Shown here piece by piece: positions 36,179 through 45,350 of a DNA stretch of 64,000 bases (the first letter of the stretch is position 1; every line of letters starts with the position of its first letter). This stretch comes from JAHJKV01 sp963678135. Its GTDB lineage: Bacteria > Desulfobacterota > Desulfovibrionia > Desulfovibrionales > Desulfovibrionaceae. Where the stretch lies: positions 1,054,001 through 1,118,000 of the forward strand of contig OY782667.1 of NCBI GenBank assembly GCA_963678135.1, written 5' to 3'. The notes under the pieces are model-generated. The model was not told where the DNA came from and did not search any database. It saw nothing but the letters and a program-made list of their open reading frames with translations. The translations under genes were made by a program, and so were the position numbers.

Positions 36179-37557
36179 TGGGCAAGCCCTCCCTGTCTCA
36201 GCGTTTGGCTCAAACTGTGTACATATTCTTCCATATGCAGTGAATGCGAGCCTTTGAATAAAACAACTGCTTCAGTGAGGCTGCTGTTTTTCAATATTTG
36301 TATTATTTGCGCTGGGCTCTGTAGCTGGAAAATCTTTTTGCCAAAGCCTTTGGCAACATCTTGAGCATACTCTCCCTTAAAGCACAGCATATCAGCGCCA
36401 AGTTCTTTGGCCTTTTTGCCCAAGTCCTCGTGGGCTTTTTGGGCGTATGTACCCAGTTCTCGCATATCTCCTAAAACAAGAACCAGCGCACGACTTGCTG
36501 CAATCTCGCGAGCTGCTTGCATTGAAGCATTCATGGATTTGGGGTTGGCATTGTATGTATCGTCTATGAGCGTCCAAGCAGCTATATGAGTCAGCATAAA
36601 ACGCTGCCTGATTTGTGGTTGTTTGGAGAGTCCGTGCAAGAGTGATTCAGGGGAAATTTGTAATTGCTGGGCTGTGGCTGCAACCGCAGCAATATTTTCT
36701 GCATAATCAGCCAGGCATGATGGCAAAGAGAGTTTTGTATCAATCTGTGGAGTCACCAGATGAAAATGATTTTCGCTGTGTTCATCCATGCCCAAGGCAA
36801 GACAATAGAGAGGACTTTTGTCATTTTTACTTGAAAAAGAAAGAGCGTTTGGACAAAGAGTTGTGGCTGCTTGCCAAAGAAGCTCATAATCTTTGTTCAC
36901 CAGTGCAATGCCTTGTGGTGCAAGATAATTGAGCAAAGAAGCCTTTGCCTGCGCTATTCTTTTGAGATCGTGCAAACCTTCTAAATGCGCGGGGGCAATA
37001 TTAAGCAGTACTGCTATATCCGGCTGTGCTACTTGCCCTAGGATGTCCATGTCGCCGGCCTGACTGATACCCAGTTCAAATATCCACACATCAGCCTGCA
37101 TATCTGCTCGAAAAATAGAAAGGGGCAGCCCGATTTGATTATTCAGATTTCCTACATTTTTACTAACAATTTTTTCTTGGGAAATAACCTGAGCCAGCAT
37201 TTCTTTGACTGTGGTTTTTCCTACACTGCCTGTGATTGCGATTACTGTACCTTTGAAGGCTTTTCTTCTCTCTTCAGCAAGAAGCCCTAAGGTGTCTTCT
37301 GTCCTTTTGACCACGAAAACGGGCGCATCTTGTATATCTGGTAATGGCCGAGCTGCAATAATGGCTACAGCTCCTTTTTGAACTGCTTGCCTCGCGAATT
37401 GATGGCCATCGAAATTTTTTCCTTCCAAGCAAAAGAACAGATCACCAGAAGAACTCAGGCGTGAGTCCGTACTAATCCCTAGGATTTGTTTGTCTTGCTG
37501 CTCTGGAGTTTCAGCTGCTCCGAGCAAGAGCTGTTCTATTTGCCGTAAGCTGAACAT
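36175..37557 (-). CDS. murF: UDP-MurNAc-tripeptide--D-Ala-D-Ala ligase
   Basis: 460 residues. Last cytoplasmic ligase: adds D-Ala-D-Ala. ATP loop AITGSVGKTTVKEML, N-terminal substrate domain GISTDSRLSSSGDLFFCLEG, and the central DDTYNANPKSMNASM motif of MurF. It overlaps murE by 22 bases, so translation is coupled. No ddl gene occurs in this cluster, so D-Ala-D-Ala must come from elsewhere in the genome. Confidence 0.97.
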   Translation of the reverse strand: MFSLRQIEQLLLGAAETPEQQDKQILGISTDSRLSSSGDLFFCLEGKNFDGHQFARQAVQKGAVAIIAARPLPDIQDAPVFVVKRTEDTLGLLAEERRKAFKGTVIAITGSVGKTTVKEMLAQVISQEKIVSKNVGNLNNQIGLPLSIFRADMQADVWIFELGISQAGDMDILGQVAQPDIAVLLNIAPAHLEGLHDLKRIAQAKASLLNYLAPQGIALVNKDYELLWQAATTLCPNALSFSSKNDKSPLYCLALGMDEHSENHFHLVTPQIDTKLSLPSCLADYAENIAAVAATAQQLQISPESLLHGLSKQPQIRQRFMLTHIAAWTLIDDTYNANPKSMNASMQAAREIAASRALVLVLGDMRELGTYAQKAHEDLGKKAKELGADMLCFKGEYAQDVAKGFGKKIFQLQSPAQIIQILKNSSLTEAVVLFKGSHSLHMEEYVHSLSQTLRQGGLAQ

Positions 37558-39011
37558 GAGCCAAGAGCCTCCACTGCCTTTTTTGTTTCCTGCATATCGT
37601 TAAAATGAAAACGATTTGCACCTATTTGTTGATAGCTTTCATGTCCTTTGCCTGTGACCAGTAAAATATCATCTTGGCACATCATGCCCACAGCAAGCGC
37701 AATAGCTTCTGCCCTGTCTACTTCTTCAAAAATTTGTTTACAGCCGGTCAAACCCACGCTTGCCTCGGCCATGATTTGCAGTGGATCTTCACTGCGCGGA
37801 TTATCAGAAGTCAGTATAGCGACATCTGCATACTGTGCTACAGCCTTGGCCATGAGTGGACGCTTGCTACTGTCTCGATCTCCGCCACAGCCAAATAAGG
37901 TAATTAAACGCCCCTTTGTTAGAGGCCGTAAGGCTTTTTGAATATTCAGCAAAGCGTCAGGAGTATGTGCGTAGTCAATGAAAATATTTAAGCCTTGTTG
38001 ATTAGGTACTCGTTCCAATCTACCGGGTATCCCCTTGAATTGTTCAAGTTTCTTAAAATCTTTTTCTGATAAACCCAGTGCAAGGCCTGCTGCTTGTGCT
38101 GCGAGTAAATTAAAAGCATTGTGCCTGCCGATAAGATGCGTGTTGATTTCCCATTGTTTTCCGTCTTTGCATGTGGTGAGGGTAAAGCCTTGAGTGGATT
38201 CATTGCTGATGATACCGGAAATACAGGGTATGTTGGCTGGTGGAGTGCTTAAACCATAGCCCGTGGCTTCAGGCAATTCTTCAAGTAATTTTCTTCCGTC
38301 AAGATCATCGTAATTGAAGATATTGAGTTTGTTCTCAAAGGGAAAGGAGCGAAAAAGTGTTGCTTTTGTTTGTCGGTATTGCTCCATAGTTTCATGGTAA
38401 TCGAGATGATCTTGGGTAATATTGGTCAGCACTGCAATATCAAAGGATAATCCGGCAATACGTTTTTGGTGTATTGCGTGTGAAGAAACTTCCATCACCA
38501 CGACATCCACATCGCTTTTAGCCATATTGGCAATGAGCTCATGCAGCGTCCAACAATCAGGGGTCGTCATGGTCGAGTTAAGCGTAAAACCGGGCCAGCG
38601 ATAAAGAACTGTTCCCAACATACCGATTTTAAGACCGGTCTCGGCTAATAAATGTTCAAGAATAAAGGTGCTGGTGCTTTTGCCGTTTGTTCCGGTAATG
38701 CCAATGATTTTTAGGCGATGGTGATCGGTTTTGAAATAGGCTTTGGCTAATTCCCCCAAGGCTGTGGGCGTGTCCGGATGCACAATGATGTGCACTCCTT
38801 GTCCACGGACTGTATTGTTTGGTGTGGAGCTTACGATATATCTTGCACCGGCAGCAGCAGCTTCTTGAATAAAATTTGCACCATCTGTTGCTGTGCCGGG
38901 TATTGCAACAAAAACATCCCCGGGGCGCACAAGACGAGAATCCGTGCGCACCATGAGTCCACGGCTCACTTTTTCCAGTACGTCTTGAAAACTGCAAGAA
39001 TAATTATCCAT
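37536..39011 (-). CDS. murE: UDP-MurNAc-L-Ala-D-Glu--meso-DAP ligase
   Basis: 491 residues. Adds the third residue of the stem peptide. ATP loop GITGTNGKSTSTFILEHLL, MEVSSHAI, and the specificity motif DNPRSEDP. That motif is known to select meso-diaminopimelate over lysine, so the wall is of the Gram-negative DAP type. The start overlaps the ftsI stop by eight bases; AAGGA lies upstream. Confidence 0.97.
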   Translation of the reverse strand: MDNYSCSFQDVLEKVSRGLMVRTDSRLVRPGDVFVAIPGTATDGANFIQEAAAAGARYIVSSTPNNTVRGQGVHIIVHPDTPTALGELAKAYFKTDHHRLKIIGITGTNGKSTSTFILEHLLAETGLKIGMLGTVLYRWPGFTLNSTMTTPDCWTLHELIANMAKSDVDVVVMEVSSHAIHQKRIAGLSFDIAVLTNITQDHLDYHETMEQYRQTKATLFRSFPFENKLNIFNYDDLDGRKLLEELPEATGYGLSTPPANIPCISGIISNESTQGFTLTTCKDGKQWEINTHLIGRHNAFNLLAAQAAGLALGLSEKDFKKLEQFKGIPGRLERVPNQQGLNIFIDYAHTPDALLNIQKALRPLTKGRLITLFGCGGDRDSSKRPLMAKAVAQYADVAILTSDNPRSEDPLQIMAEASVGLTGCKQIFEEVDRAEAIALAVGMMCQDDILLVTGKGHESYQQIGANRFHFNDMQETKKAVEALGSCSAYGK

Positions 39012-41001
39012 GTGTTTTCCTTGCCTTTGGTGATGAAAGCCAGAGAATGAAGGGTTTTTGGCTTTTTTGATGGTTTGACCAAGTTTTTTCTGCTTGAGGG
39101 CTTTGTCTAGAAACTTTTGTTCCCTTACCTTTGAACTCAGGGACTATCCCTTTTTGTGAAAGAATTTCCAGTGCGCGTCTTAAGGGCAAGCCACACATGT
39201 CTGGAATTGTTTTGCCCGGATCCGGCATACGATTCACAGTGTTTTTGTTGCTTAGAGAAACAGGAAATGAGAGTGACATTTTTACTGGTTCAGCAGGCTG
39301 TATACCATCTTGCACAGAAGATGCAGGGATATGCCCACTATAGGCAAGCGCTCCCAGCGCAATGTCTCTGGCAACCGGTGCTGCCACCTTGCCTCCGGCA
39401 TTCACTCTGCCACTTGGTTCATCAATCATGGTGATGATCAGTAGCTGTGGTTTATCCCCGGGCACAAGAGCAACAAAAGAAGAAAGATAGTCATTAGAAT
39501 ATGTTCCATTTTTTGGCTTTTGGGCTGTCCCGGTCTTTCCAGCAATGCTGAGTTCAGGGATGCGGATATTTTTAGCTGTACCATCAAGCTCAACCACTTC
39601 ACACATCATGGCAAGGGTTTCTTTTACGGTATTTTGAGAAAAAATGCGCGGCGCAGGGCTGCCACTTAGGGAAAGGGGTTGTTTAATGAGCCGTAAGGGG
39701 CGCAGTTCTCCATCGCAAGCCAGAGGCATATATGCTTGTGTTAATTGCAAAGCCGTTACCCCAATGCCATGCCCAAAAGCAGCTGCAGCCAAATCAAATA
39801 TTTGCCAATCTTTTACTGGACGAAGTTTTCCTGAAGAAATTGCAGGCAATTGAAGAACCGGCTTTTTGCCAAAACCAAGACGGCTAAGATACCAAAAATA
39901 ATTTTGCGTCCCAAGGGATTCTGCTATTTTTGTCGCGCCTATATTGCTAGAATAACGAAGTATTTCATTCGTAGTAAGCCAAGCATAGGAATGGTGATCA
40001 TGGATCCATTCCGTGCCTATTTTATATTTTCCATTTTCACAGTTAATACGATCACCAGCATGTATTGTGCCTTGCTCTAGGGCAGCAGCAAAAAGAAGAG
40101 GTTTCATTGTTGAGCCGGGCTCATAAATATCAAGTGCCGGGCGCAGGCGTCTTTGCCCGGGAGCTGAACTGCGTATTTTGTTTGGATTAAAAAAAGGCAT
40201 ACTTGCCAAAGCAAGTATATCTCCGCTTGCCGTGTCTACCACAACAACCATACCTGATTTGGCTTTATGCTCTATCACGGCTTTGGCAAGAGCTTTTTCT
40301 GTTAACGCTTGGATTCGGGAGTCAATGGTTAAGGTAACGTCGTGCCCATCTACAGAAACTTCTTGTCCGGCAGCGTCTAAATAGAGGCGATGGCCTAAAT
40401 TATCGCGTTGCACAACAAATTCTGCCTTGCTACCGGCCATATGTGCATCAAAATGCTGTTCAATCCCTTCTAAACCTTTACCGTCAATATTAACAAAACC
40501 AATGACCTGTCCTGCAAGTTTGCCTTGTGGATAAAGGCGAACATATTCATGGGTAAGATAAATACCCTCCATGGGAGATTGGGCTAAAAGAGCTGCTTGA
40601 CGGTCTTTTATTTGGCGTTTGACCCAAACAAAACTTTTTGTAGAGGAAAAAATATGAGCAATTTTTTGTTTGGAAAGCCCTAAGGTGGAGCAAAGCAGGT
40701 TTGCTGCTTTTTCTTTATCTTTTATTTGGAAAGGGTGAACATAGACTGAGCTGACTTCAACACTTGTGGCCAGCAGATTGCCTTCTCTATCCAAAATCCG
40801 CCCGCGTCTGCCACATTCAAATTCACGCGAAAGCGTTTGTTTGGAGGCAAGTTTACTGTATTCATCGCCTTTATATAATTGAACATATGCAGAGCGAACA
40901 AGGAGAATAGCCCAAATAATAAAAAACAAGAAACCAACAAAAAGTAGGCGTAGCTTTCCACCTTTATGTGTAGGGTTTCTTTTTTTTATTGTTGAAACCA
41001 T
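39004..41001 (-). CDS. ftsI: Septal transpeptidase FtsI (PBP3) with a PASTA domain
   Basis: 665 residues. Cytoplasmic basic tail, one membrane segment (about 18-38), a pedestal domain starting RRGRILDREGNLLA, and a transpeptidase domain with EPGSTMKPL (active-site Ser in SxxK), YSSNIGA (SxN) and AGKTGTAQ (KTG). A C-terminal PASTA-type domain follows (about 595-650, TIPDMCGLPLRRALEILSQKGI). E. coli FtsI lacks PASTA; delta-type and Gram-positive homologues often have it. Works with FtsW. Overlaps ftsL by 16 bases and murE by eight. Confidence 0.96.
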   Translation of the reverse strand: MVSTIKKRNPTHKGGKLRLLFVGFLFFIIWAILLVRSAYVQLYKGDEYSKLASKQTLSREFECGRRGRILDREGNLLATSVEVSSVYVHPFQIKDKEKAANLLCSTLGLSKQKIAHIFSSTKSFVWVKRQIKDRQAALLAQSPMEGIYLTHEYVRLYPQGKLAGQVIGFVNIDGKGLEGIEQHFDAHMAGSKAEFVVQRDNLGHRLYLDAAGQEVSVDGHDVTLTIDSRIQALTEKALAKAVIEHKAKSGMVVVVDTASGDILALASMPFFNPNKIRSSAPGQRRLRPALDIYEPGSTMKPLLFAAALEQGTIHAGDRINCENGKYKIGTEWIHDHHSYAWLTTNEILRYSSNIGATKIAESLGTQNYFWYLSRLGFGKKPVLQLPAISSGKLRPVKDWQIFDLAAAAFGHGIGVTALQLTQAYMPLACDGELRPLRLIKQPLSLSGSPAPRIFSQNTVKETLAMMCEVVELDGTAKNIRIPELSIAGKTGTAQKPKNGTYSNDYLSSFVALVPGDKPQLLIITMIDEPSGRVNAGGKVAAPVARDIALGALAYSGHIPASSVQDGIQPAEPVKMSLSFPVSLSNKNTVNRMPDPGKTIPDMCGLPLRRALEILSQKGIVPEFKGKGTKVSRQSPQAEKTWSNHQKSQKPFILWLSSPKARKTHG

Positions 41002-41306
41002 GACTTTGCCTTTTCTGTATCTGCTTTTTCCCTTGCAAAGGGAAGGCTTCGGATTTGACCGGACTTGGCTTGTGTTAAATTATAGTGCCGGGCAAGAAGC
41101 TCAAGTTGCGCTGGTGAGAGGAGATTGTCTCGCTCTACTTCCAATTTTGCTATCAGATTTTCTTGTTTTGCTACTTCTCTGCCTAAGGTTCTTACCTTGT
41201 AGGAAAGTTGCGTAAACTCTGTACTGAGCCAAACAGAAGTCAGTGCAAGTAATAGTGCTACAAGCAAAAGAAAACTTATTTTGCTGAACACTATACGGAT
41301 ATTCAC
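40986..41306 (-). CDS. ftsL: Cell division protein FtsL-like
   Basis: 106 residues. One N-terminal membrane segment (SFLLLVALLLALTSVWLS), then a leucine-rich helix that can form a coiled coil (VRTLGREVAKQENLIAKLEVERDNLLSPAQLELLARHYNL). Sequence is poorly conserved in this family. The call rests on size, topology and position between rsmH and ftsI, with a four-base overlap with rsmH. Confidence 0.85.
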   Translation of the reverse strand: MNIRIVFSKISFLLLVALLLALTSVWLSTEFTQLSYKVRTLGREVAKQENLIAKLEVERDNLLSPAQLELLARHYNLTQAKSGQIRSLPFAREKADTEKAKSWFQQ

Positions 41307-42274
41307 GACAGTGCTTCCTTGCTGAGTTTTTGAGCAACTCTGAGTTTTGCACTTCGACTTCTTGGATTACTCCCCATCTCCTCCTCCGTGGGAATTTGCG
41401 GTTTTTTTGTTAAAATTTGTACTTTCGCTACTTGCCCACAAGTGCATAGTGCTTGATATTTTGGGCATATACAGCCTTCAGCTAAAGCTCTAAATGCTCG
41501 TTTTACCAGTCTATCCTCCAGTGAATGAAAGGAAATAATGGCTACTTTTCCGCTTGGCTTAAGACATTCAGCAATACAATCTAAAAACAATTCAAGTTCT
41601 TTTAGCTCGTTATTCACAGCTATTCTAAGGGCTTGAAAAGTTCGTGTCGCCGGATGTGTTCGCGCTTTGGCGCGCCATTTTGCTGGGTAGGCTTCACTTA
41701 CAATTTTAGCTAAATGTGCAGTATCTACAATTTCTCCTTGTTCGCGTTCTCTGATAATTGCCTTTACAATGCGCCCTGCGAGTGGCTCTTCGCCATACAT
41801 GGCGATAATGCGTTTGAGTTCTGAAAAAGAGCCTTTATTCACAAGAGAGGAAGCCGGTGCAAGCCCACTGGCTGTATCCATTCGCATGTCCAAAGGCCCG
41901 GATTCCATAAAACTGAATCCACGTTGCGGTGAATCAAGCTGCATGGAGGAAACCCCCAGATCAAGTACGACTCCATCAACTCCTTTCCATCCTATTTCCT
42001 CCAAAGCGTTCTCAATGTTGCTGAACGCAAGGTGCATGAACTGTATGTTATCTGCCCATTTTTTAAGCCTTTTTTGAGCCAGAGCAAGAGACTGCGCATC
42101 GCGATCAAGGCAGAGTAGGTTTGCCTTCCCCTTGGCCTTTTCTAAAATGGCTTGGCTATGCCCCCCTAGTCCGGTAGTGCCATCAACATAAAAGCCATCT
42201 GGACGAGGCTGAAGCCAATGTATTACCTCCTGTAAAAGAACGGTTTTATGTATATTTTCCAGCCCAGGATTCAC
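41303..42274 (-). CDS. rsmH: 16S rRNA (cytosine-1402-N4)-methyltransferase RsmH
   Basis: 323 residues. GTG start with GGGAG about nine bases upstream. S-adenosylmethionine motif YVDGTTGLGGHSQAIL, then the conserved GVDGVVLDLGVSSMQLDSPQRGFSF and the C-terminal FHSLEDRLVKRAF. Methylates C1402 in the ribosomal P site. Second gene of the dcw cluster, as in most bacteria. Confidence 0.97.
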   Translation of the reverse strand: MNPGLENIHKTVLLQEVIHWLQPRPDGFYVDGTTGLGGHSQAILEKAKGKANLLCLDRDAQSLALAQKRLKKWADNIQFMHLAFSNIENALEEIGWKGVDGVVLDLGVSSMQLDSPQRGFSFMESGPLDMRMDTASGLAPASSLVNKGSFSELKRIIAMYGEEPLAGRIVKAIIREREQGEIVDTAHLAKIVSEAYPAKWRAKARTHPATRTFQALRIAVNNELKELELFLDCIAECLKPSGKVAIISFHSLEDRLVKRAFRALAEGCICPKYQALCTCGQVAKVQILTKKPQIPTEEEMGSNPRSRSAKLRVAQKLSKEALS

Positions 42275-42286
42275 TGCCTGTGCTCC

Positions 42287-42742
42287 CTAAAAATCAGGGA
42301 TCATGCCCTTCTCATCCATTTCATGCGAAACATCTTGATCAGGTACTGCTAATTGAGCGTCAAAAGTTTCTTCACTCATAATTGCGAAATGTTTTCCTTG
42401 CCCTGCGACAACAACTTTGCTCTTGCCTTCTAAATTTCCACTTTTTTTCAGTCGCGGAGGAATTTGAACACGGCCTTGCTTGTCTATTTTGATTTTTTCA
42501 TAGGTTGCGAGATAGGTGTTGATCTTCTGACGCAAAGCATCACTATGATTGCCCGGAACGAGTAATTTTTCCAGCCAATCTTCCCACTGCTTTGGAGTGA
42601 TGCCAATGATCGTCCCTCTATGAAAAGTAAAGACAAGACAGCCTTCCGCATCCTGAGATGTGAAATAATCCCGGTATTCCGGCGGAAGCATAAGCCTGCC
42701 TTTGTCATCAAGACTGCGATCAACGTGTCCAAGAAAGAACAT
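42287..42742 (-). CDS. mraZ: Transcriptional regulator MraZ
   Basis: 151 residues, usual length. Two AbrB-like swapped-hairpin domains, each with the DxxxR pattern: LDDKGRLMLPPEYR at the N-terminus and IDKQGRVQIPPRLK in the second half. In other bacteria MraZ binds tandem TGGGN repeats upstream of its own gene and controls the dcw cluster; such repeats are visible here at 42780-42823. Preceded by GGAGAAAAT. First gene of the cluster. Confidence 0.96.
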   Translation of the reverse strand: MFFLGHVDRSLDDKGRLMLPPEYRDYFTSQDAEGCLVFTFHRGTIIGITPKQWEDWLEKLLVPGNHSDALRQKINTYLATYEKIKIDKQGRVQIPPRLKKSGNLEGKSKVVVAGQGKHFAIMSEETFDAQLAVPDQDVSHEMDEKGMIPDF

Positions 42743-42779
42743 ATTTTCTCCACATATTGGGTAGCAACTGCCTTTGTTT

Positions 42780-42846
42780 ACCTCTTATTACCACTACTTC
42801 CCATTTTCTACCACCTATCCCTACGCGCCTTGGTACAACGAGTCAA
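42780..42846 (-). promoter_or_regulatory. MraZ-box array and promoter region of the dcw cluster
   Basis: On the minus strand TAGG, TGGT, TGGG, TGGT and AGGT occur at exactly 10-base intervals (plus-strand 42820, 42810, 42800, 42790, 42780), 38-81 bases before mraZ. The known MraZ operator is several TGGGN boxes with 5-base spacers, i.e. the same 10-base period. A -35-like TTGACT lies at 42846-42841; the -10 would overlap the first box but is weak. Confidence 0.65.
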
Positions 42847-43024
42847 CACAAAATCTTTTGAAAACGAAGAAATAACGAGAAAAAGCTCAGATTATATTTT
42901 TATGTATGCAGAACGTTCACAAAGTATGTGCAAAATGACAGGGGGCGTGTTGGATGCAGGGAAAGGGTAGAGGAGATGGGATGACGAAAGGGGAGGGGGA
43001 GCTCAGCATGAGGGAAAGAGAAGA

Positions 43025-43171
43025 CTGGACTGTTGCGACTTACGCGCAAAATGACAGAGAAAAAGTACTGCCACGCTGTGCAAAACACGAACTTTTGCGA
43101 TTTACGCGCAGGATGACAAGAGGGGAACCCCAGCTCTACTAAACTGTTGCAACTTATGCACGGAATGACAG
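43025..43171. repeat. Three tandem copies of the dispersed hairpin repeat
   Basis: Copies at 43025-43056 (stem TTGCG/CGCAA), 43090-43120 (TGCG/CGCA) and 43143-43171 (degenerate), all in one orientation. The spacer after the first contains GTACTGCCACGCTGTGCAAA, the inverse complement of the spacer in the 18352-18478 array. The surrounding 42850-43340 spacer shows no gene. Confidence 0.7.
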
Positions 43172-43343
43172 AGGAAGTGCACATTAAATAACGGAGAGGC
43201 GTGGCTGAATGAGGAAAAGTTAATATACATTTGTCCTGCTTATCATACTGAAAAAATGTTATAGGTTGACCTTCGGTATTCTTTTTGTCATGTAAAATTG
43301 AGTGAATATTTAAGTTCTTATGACGTGAATTTTGAAGATTTTT

Positions 43344-43473
43344 ATGCCGTGAATACTGGGCGCGTTATGACTTACGGGTTGGGTGCTTTATTAACTGAAG
43401 ACTCAAAACTTTGTACCGTGTGTGCTGAGTGCGTTATAGCAAGTTATGCTGTATGTGCTGGGTGCGTTATGCA
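43344..43473 (+). repeat. Three ~27-bp direct repeats upstream of pyk
   Basis: Degenerate copies at 43344-43371, 43414-43440 and 43447-43473 share CCGTG-N4-CTGGGTGCGTTAT-like sequence. Shorter CGTGAA-xACTGG pieces flank them, one right before the pyk ribosome-binding site. They fill the pyk leader and may be regulator sites. Confidence 0.55.
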
Positions 43474-43514
43474 GTGAAGACTTGATGTTTTATATCGTGA
43501 AGACTGGAGGGTCT

Positions 43515-44933
43515 ATGCGTACAAAAATTATCGCGACCTTGGGGCCGGCCTCTGAAAGTAAAGAGGCTATTTTGGCCTTGGCTCTTGCCGGAGTGCGAAT
43601 TTTTCGTTTGAATTTTTCTCATGGAGGACGAGATTTTTTTGCACGTTTGGTCACATCTATCCGCGAAGTGGAGCAAGAAACCGGCTTGGTCTTGACTATT
43701 TTGCAAGACCTTTCTGGCCCTAAAATACGCACTTGTGATATTGGGCGAGGAACCATTGAAGTGGTGAAAGGCACAGAAGTCTTGCTTGGAATGCCCGGTT
43801 TTGAAGCAGATTTTGATGAACCATATATTTGTTTGGATCAAATAGAGATCATCCGCAACTTAAAAGAGGGAGAAGCTGTTGCCCTATCTGACGGAATGCT
43901 ACGTTTTAAGATAGTGGAAAGGGTGAACGAACATGTGCTGCGTTTGCTTGCGGAAAATTCAGGCATTGCCCCTCCACGAAAAGGAATAGCCTTTCCCGGT
44001 AAAACAACTACGCTTGATGCTCTTACTGGGAAGGATAAAAGTGACTTAGCCATAGGTTTGGAGCTTGGGGTGGATCTTGTTGCTTTGAGTTATGTGCAAC
44101 GCGCTGAAGATATACTTGGGCTCAAAGCTCTTATGAAGGAGCAAGGCAAGGTTTTGCCCATAGTCGCCAAACTTGAAAGACCTGCTGCAATTCAAAATCT
44201 CCAGCGTATTGTAGAAGAATCAGAAGGTATTATGGTCGCGCGTGGAGATCTTGGCCTAGAGTGTAATCTTGCAACCTTGCCCACTTTGCAAAAAGAAATA
44301 ATACAGGTTTGCAATGCAGCTGCTAAGCCTGTAATCGTTGCTACTCAGATGCTTTTATCCATGGTCTCCAATCCCATGCCCACCCGTGCGGAAACCACGG
44401 ATGTGGCAAATGCCATCTTGGACGGAGCAGATTGCATTATGCTTTCTGAGGAGACCGCTATAGGAAAGTATGCAAGCGAAACAGTCAAGTTTATGGTGGA
44501 AATAGGCCAAACCGCTGAACAGTATAAGTTTGAACATGCGCATAAAGGGCCGAAAGAACCTGATGACAAGGAGCGTCCCTCAAAGTTTTTAGCGTATGCT
44601 GCTTGTCTTTTAGCAGAAAAAACAAGGTCAAAAGCCTTGGTCTGCCATTCTTCCTCTGGTGCTACCGCGAGAACCCTTTCGGCTTGCCGTCCACGCCAGC
44701 CTATTTATGCCCTGAGCCCTGATTGCCGTACTCGACATTTTAGTAATTTATCTTGGGGCGTTACTCCTGCTATCCCTGATGTGAGCATTGACAGCCATCA
44801 GAAGCGAGCAGAACATTTTATACGACACAGCCAATTTTTTGCAGACGGGGATATTGCGATAGTGACCGCAGGGCAAGCAGCAAAAAGTGCATTTAAGAGG
44901 CAAACAAATTTGGTCAAAGTGTACGAGAAATAA
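43515..44933 (+). CDS. pyk: Pyruvate kinase
   Basis: 472 residues from ATG 43515 (MRTKIIATLGPAS), with GGAGG five bases upstream; an upstream in-frame start lies in the repeat leader. Converts phosphoenolpyruvate and ADP to pyruvate and ATP. Motifs: RLNFSHG, the B-domain start DLSGPKIRT, the active-site region VAKLERPAAI (Leu where KIE usually has Ile), MVARGDLGLE, the potassium/phosphate region TRAETTDVANAILDGADCIMLSEETAIG, and a C-terminal domain with SSSGATARTLS. Followed after two bases by a small ORF. Confidence 0.96.
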   Translation: MRTKIIATLGPASESKEAILALALAGVRIFRLNFSHGGRDFFARLVTSIREVEQETGLVLTILQDLSGPKIRTCDIGRGTIEVVKGTEVLLGMPGFEADFDEPYICLDQIEIIRNLKEGEAVALSDGMLRFKIVERVNEHVLRLLAENSGIAPPRKGIAFPGKTTTLDALTGKDKSDLAIGLELGVDLVALSYVQRAEDILGLKALMKEQGKVLPIVAKLERPAAIQNLQRIVEESEGIMVARGDLGLECNLATLPTLQKEIIQVCNAAAKPVIVATQMLLSMVSNPMPTRAETTDVANAILDGADCIMLSEETAIGKYASETVKFMVEIGQTAEQYKFEHAHKGPKEPDDKERPSKFLAYAACLLAEKTRSKALVCHSSSGATARTLSACRPRQPIYALSPDCRTRHFSNLSWGVTPAIPDVSIDSHQKRAEHFIRHSQFFADGDIAIVTAGQAAKSAFKRQTNLVKVYEK

Positions 44934-44935
44934 TT

Positions 44936-45081
44936 ATGAGTTCTTTTGAGAATATCGATGGATTCAATGTAAAAAAGCTCAAAGCATTACAGACGCTTGC
45001 CGTGAGCTTTTAAGTAACAGGAATTATGATCAAGGCATTGCAAAAGCCTTGTGTGAACTTGTGCTGCGTTTCCAGTTGTAG
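44936..45081 (+). pseudogene. Small ORF broken (or recoded) at an A6 tract
   Basis: ATG 44936 starts two bases after the pyk stop. Frame 0 reads MSSFENIDGFNVKK and then runs out at TAA 45011. At the A run 44971-44976, read as GTA-AAA-AAG in frame 0, a -1 shift continues as AQSITDACRELLSNRNYDQG and on to LCELVLRFQL, ending at TAG 45079. The joined product would be 48 residues. Either one A was lost from an A7 tract, or the A-AAA-AAG heptamer is a real slippery site; AAAAGCTC and GAGCTTTT flank it as a possible stem. Function unknown. Confidence 0.5.
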
Positions 45082-45161
45082 AGTACGCTTGATTTTGTGT
45101 AGCGTGACAATTGCTGCACGGCATGTCAGCCTTTGCATAATATAACAGCGCCACCTACTCC

Positions 45162-45193
45162 GTCATTCTGCGCGCAATTCTCTGAACCCAGCT
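45162..45193. repeat. Degenerate copy of the dispersed hairpin repeat
   Basis: GTCATTCTGCGCG matches the family, but the right arm is decayed (CAATTCTCTGAACCCAG). The rest of 45082-45350 shows no gene; it should contain the rlmD promoter. Confidence 0.6.
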
Positions 45194-45350
45194 TTTTCCA
45201 TAAGCCCGGCAATGAACTCACAAGTCTTTGTTTACAGACATGCACTTGTTTGCATACATAAGGTGGCCTTAGCCGATAAAATGCTTATAAAAACGAGTAC
45301 AGGCGATATCAATACACACGAGGCGAGAGATATGAATATAGGGGATATGA

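Noticed and set aside
42743..43514. Short ORFs in the mraZ-pyk spacer
   Set aside because: They run through the hairpin repeats and change with them; no supported starts.
44966..44980. A-AAA-AAG heptamer as a sign of an IS3-type insertion sequence
   Set aside because: No transposase, inverted ends or DDE motif nearby; the two frames together code only 48 residues.
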